From assembly GCA_026826555.1 (NCBI GenBank), contig JAKSZT010054307.1, positions 936,140-1,000,139 on the forward strand: a stretch of 64,000 nt of DNA, given 5' to 3'. Within the stretch, counting starts at the first letter, position 1. The number at the start of each line of letters is the position of its first letter. The DNA is from Tolypeutes matacus (Eukaryota > Chordata > Mammalia > Cingulata > Chlamyphoridae). The notes under the pieces were generated by a model. That model saw only the letters and a program-made list of their open reading frames with translations. It searched no databases and had not been told where the DNA came from. Made by a program: the position numbers and the translations under genes. Shown here in pieces: positions 59,800-64,000 of the stretch.

Positions 59800-62700
59800 A
59801 GGGGAAAAGAACCATTCAGGATATCAAGTTGGCTAGACAGGGATTTTAGCAATGTGGGAAATTTTTATATTCCAATTGCCATCTGATGACTTAAGACTTG
59901 CTCTGTGGTTTCTTACTATTAACCCCCTTTCTGTAAACTTGTACTATAAGTACTAAAAAGGACCTCTCTATAATTGAATAGCAGGTATTTCTACTAGCGT
60001 GCCCTAACATTGTGTTAGAACCCAAAGGTAGGCTATCTGCTTTAATTTAACAGCCCCCTCTGCCAATGAACCTAAAACAAATTTTCATGGAGAAAGCCAG
60101 GGTACTCTCAAATGATGACATTCATTCATTCAACTATTTATTGAGCAATTACTCTATGCTAAACATTATGCCAGTTACTGAAAATACAATAATGAGTAAA
60201 ACTAATCTGATGTTTGCCTGCTTGGAGTTTATGTTCGAATAAGTCTGTGTCATCACAATGCTTCATAACAAGAATCAACCTGTCTTGTACTCCATGCCTT
60301 GCATCTTTAGGCTTTCTTTTATTTCACTTTGATATCTTATCCCTTCCACCCTCCAACCCACCTGAGTTAGAGATATCATTTATTCTTGGTGGTATTTGCA
60401 ACTTCTTCCATGACCCTAGGTCTAGTGTTTAGTTTCTTCCTCTTGGGAACACTCTTCTGCTTCTTGAGATTGCATTTTCAATAGAAACCAAAAGGACCAT
60501 ATATCAGCATTTTCTCATATGTGGTCCATTCACCTTACTGAAAAGAAACACTCATGCATCCCTTGTCCCTATAAAGTCTAGGAGTTCAGGCTGACCTTAG
60601 GGCAGACACCACTTTCCTGCTTCCATGTTGACTTTAGCTTTCTCAATAGCACAGAGCATATTTTAAGGTCTCTGAGTGATTCCACGGTAACCCCCTTAAT
60701 TGGCTTAAAGTGAAGAAAATAGAAAAACCTCTATTCATACTCTCAAGATAGTAGAAACATGACCCAGTACTCCCTCATAGCAAAGTAATACCTCTTTCCA
60801 AAGAAATTTCTACGCAAAGTTCTTCCCCACCCCCACACTGTCTTCCTTTTATACCTCTTTCTGGCCTAGGAATACAAGAGGCATGGAGCTGTTCTTAATT
60901 ATTTCCTCTGTAAATTCCACATGTGGGTATGATATCTATGATATCAATGGCTCCTTCAAAACTGAAAAAAAGAGAAATTTCAGTTTAATATCATTTTCAG
61001 GTACAAGGTTGTCACAATAAAGAAAGCATCAAAAGTCACAGAGGAAACGACTTGAGTCATTCAGAACCTATAAGAAAAAATGGAAAGACCTAGAAGGCAT
61101 GATGACCCAGGAACATGATTAGGTGGTGATTCAGTGTCAAAGACCTTGATAATTGCCAGTCTCTCCACACTTGTGCTTAAGGCTAGTAGAACCCAGAAAA
61201 TGAGGAGTACACAAGATGCACAATGAATGGCTAAAACAAGAAATCGTATCTAATAAGAAAATCAATTTTTGAGCCTCCATCTTGTGTAAGTAAGGATTTG
61301 GCTCTTATTTATGTGGCTACAGAAAAACATGAGCATAAGCCACATTTTCTGGCTCCAGGACTGATTTTACCAAAAAGTCTATGAGGAATTTTACTGGATA
61401 GAAAGACTTATAATTATCTCTGGATTTTATATGGGAAACTCTTTAGAGAAGCATAGGCTGAAAGCAATAAGGTCTCCTTGAGCATGGGATATGTCTTAGC
61501 TTAGGCTTGAGTTGGAGTGAGAATGAAACATGTATTTCTCTTATCTGCACTAGGGAGACCAATGTATAGTCGAGCAATGTGAGAGTTTTTAAATGGTCAT
61601 GGGACTTTCTATTGTTTAGAAAGAATAGGTGTCCAAGACCATTCAAAGAAAAGAAAGAAAAGTGAACATGACCTTACATTCTTATCTTGACAGGCTTAAA
61701 TAACTAATTAGCTTATAAACTAAACTCCATTTGGGTTGCAGAATTTTCCATTTATGCTTAGTTTGGCTGTGGCTATTTTTCTCTGAGTCTAGTATGGGAG
61801 ATGCCTAGAGGCACTATCATACAGTTGGAGCAGTGGTAAAAGGCATGTCCATCATGACACATACAACAACAAGATCCAAAAACAAAACTAATATAATGGT
61901 GCCGATGTATTGCATTAAGGCTCACAATCTATGAGAGGTTCATACAGCCAAGTCTGGAGTGAAAGACCAAAAAGCAAACACTCTACCCTCATCTAAAGCT
62001 CTAGCTTCTGCAGCAACTTCTCTCTTCATTGTAACCTCATAGAATTCTTACAAGGATGAGATGTGATAATAGATGTTCACATTTAGTACATGTTCTGGCA
62101 CATTTTAAGTGCCTGGTGAGAGTTAGGTGTGTTGATGAAGAGGATGTGGTGTTATGATTTAGCATAAAGGTTTAAATCATCTGCATTAATATCTTTGTCT
62201 ATGCCTACAATTAAATATTCATGCTCCATTTTCAGTCCCTGCCCCCAAATCTATTCCTTGCCTAACTGAACCTACGCATGTCCCCTGCCAGTAGGAGAAA
62301 TGATGTAAGCTCATTGTATATACACAGAGGGATACCAAATTGACTTTTATACAGGTGCATTTTCACTGATAGTAACTAAACAAGGACAAAACAGGGATTC
62401 TAAAGAGCAAAAGACTGTGTCATGCGATATTCAACACATCTTTATCTTAGCTGAACCATTTTTCCCCCGTAGAAGAAAAGTAAGTTCCAGGCTATATGGG
62501 AGCAAAACTTGCCCAGCATTCCTTGTGTGATCCATTTGTAATGACATCCCTTTGGCTCATTTCTCTTTCTGATTCCACACAGACCCATGGGATGCACAGT
62601 AAATCTCTTGGCAAATTACCCAGGAGACAAGAGCTAGACAACAGAACGCCTCCTCTGAGAGTCCCTTCCCAATCATAGAGTTTAAAGGGGCAGCTCCTCT

Positions 62701-63115
62701 AAAGGCAAAGCCAATAGGGCCAGAGGGTCTCAGTGTGCATGTGTGACCTTGTGCTTCAGCCAGAGTCCAGTGAAATGTAAGTGACTAATAATCTAATAAG
62801 ACTGACCTAGAACCTAAATAGGCTGAACTTTGAAAGACACAAAGATTCTGTTATTTCTTTTAGCAGAGATTGACAATCGTTTCTTGGCACTCCAGTGATC
62901 TTTTGTAAATAAGTCACAAATGCCTGGTATGTTCTAAATGAGAAAACAGTGCAGAAATATTCCACAGATGCAGGAAGATGGGTGAACCCTTTGGGTCTGA
63001 AGAAGCTTCCAGCCCATAGAAAAGTCATCATTCTTGTTTAATCAAACAATTCATATAATCATCAGTTTCTTAAGAAGTCAACTCCTCCAATCCCTAGCAC
63101 CTATTTTGTTTAAAA
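59800..63115. other. Unique part of duplication unit B
   Basis: No gene found. Contains an L2 3' end at 60118-60235 (minus) paired with 33366-33490, and several blocks shared with unit A. Confidence 0.5.
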
Positions 63116-63116
63116 A

Positions 63117-63290
63117 TGGAAGGAAGGAAGGAAGGAAGGATGGAAGGAAGGAAGGAAGGAAGGAAGGAAGGAAGGAAGGAAGGAAGGAAGGAAGGAAGGA
63201 AGGAAGGAAGGNNNNNNNNNNAGGAAGGAAGGAAGGAAGGAAGGAAGGAAGGAAGGAAGGAAGGAAGGTTGGAAGGGAGGAAAGAAGGAG
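63117..63290. repeat. (GGAA)n microsatellite with a 10-N assembly gap
   Basis: Near-perfect GGAA repeats run on both sides of Ns at 63212-63221. Open frames across it are artefacts of the repeat. Confidence 0.95.
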
Positions 63291-64000
63291 AAAGGAAACT
63301 GTGGGAAAAATACAGATGATTATTTTTTTTTTACTGCATGATTCTTTTATACACGATATATAATTACAGGAGCTTAGCCTACCTTTTAAAATAGATCCTG
63401 TTTCTATGCACAGATTTTTGCCTGTAAAGTTTTAATTATTTGTAAGTATCCATGGTTTTTGTCATCATTTCTTCCCATTGCAAAAGGTGTTTCCTTTGTA
63501 TCCACAAACTGTTTTTTCCTTTCACTTTATTTTTCCTTTTCCTCAGGTAGGAGTATTGGCTTCATGACTATGATTTTGATGCATGAGCACATTTCAGTGT
63601 TCTTACTCTCCCACAGGGTTTTTATCCTTCTGGAATGTATACATCATTTTGAAAGCTCCTTTCTGTCCTACACTGTGTTTTTGAGATTATCTACTGGTGC
63701 GTTGCTTACACAGAACCACCCTAAGGGTTCAGACACAGAGAAGACCCAGATTTGGTTGGTATAAAGCTGTTGCTACTGTGCCCAGTTATTTCTGGTTGGG
63801 CAGAGACTCAAAAAAATAACCAGGGGCAGCAGTGGGGAGGAGAAGGTGGCCAGCGGGCACCAAAATAGTCTTTAAGTTCATTGACTCATGGTCCAACAGC
63901 CGAGAGCTCATCCCAGCCAGCCTCCCCTGGCGGAAGTGACCCACCCATTCCACACACTTTGGTGGTCTCTTGGGGCCCTGTGGGACCTCTTCTCTCTTCC
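63291..64000. other. Unassigned DNA at the window end
   Basis: 63390-63670 matches 36440-36680 (unit A). After about 63780 the base composition becomes GC-richer. I see no gene. Confidence 0.4.

Larger units (their letters stand above)
47441..63700 (+). repeat. Segmental duplication unit B (pentraxin copy 2 and downstream)
   Basis: Holds the same ordered blocks as unit A (30050-36710). The extra length comes mainly from the L1, LTR and L1-tail insertions at 48837-59800. The pair of polyadenylation regions and the later blocks at 59856, 60050, 61050 and 63575 define it. Confidence 0.65.

Noticed and set aside
63034..63363. KEGR-repeat protein frames
   Set aside because: Translation of the GGAA microsatellite across an N gap.

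Overview
This window is nuclear DNA from a placental mammal, most likely a xenarthran (sloth, anteater or armadillo). It has no bacterial-style gene layout, almost no long reading frames, and a dense nested set of retroelements. The lineage clue is two tRNA-derived SINEs that resemble the DAS-type SINEs of Xenarthra, plus LTR and LINE-1 families that look lineage-specific. No intact protein-coding host gene is visible. Ten Ns at 63212-63221 mark an assembly gap inside a GGAA microsatellite.

The host-gene content is three pseudogenes: an olfactory receptor of the OR10 type, probably OR10J-like (10472-11385, minus), and two copies of a pentraxin gene most like serum amyloid P component, APCS (30050-30482 and 47441-48198, both plus). 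In human 1q23.2 the OR10J genes lie beside APCS and CRP, so this looks like the xenarthran counterpart of that locus. Each pentraxin copy is followed, in the same order, by several matching blocks. They are therefore remnants of an old tandem segmental duplication, and the second copy was later expanded by about 11 kb of inserted retroelements. Both copies have a stop at the same tyrosine codon.

Layout. 1-6796: an older LTR split by a class III (ERV-L type) provirus at 739-6512, with a perfect 5-bp target duplication, a Leu-tRNA-type primer site, and gag, protease, RT and RNase H remnants; integrase is missing. A SINE with a 213-bp non-SINE 5' extension sits in its 5' LTR. 6797-12600: mostly unassigned DNA, with an L2 fragment and the olfactory receptor pseudogene. 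12600-25240: an L2 split by a solo LTR, then an old L1 split by a full-length younger L1 (14791-24800) whose 5' UTR carries a tRNA-Gly-like stretch and another solo LTR. 25240-47310: ancient repeats (MIR, L2, MaLR-like and other LTRs), L1 tails and pentraxin copy 1. 47440-64000: pentraxin copy 2, an antisense L1 (48837 to about 57350) broken by three insertions, another L1 tail broken by an LTR, then mostly unassigned DNA.

The least ordinary signal is the 3' end of the young L1 family. Two unlinked loci share the same junction, in which a complete L1 3' end runs directly into a second module that starts with an ORF1-like piece and ends in a second related 3' UTR. This suggests a propagating L1 lineage with a tandem, partly duplicated 3' tail.
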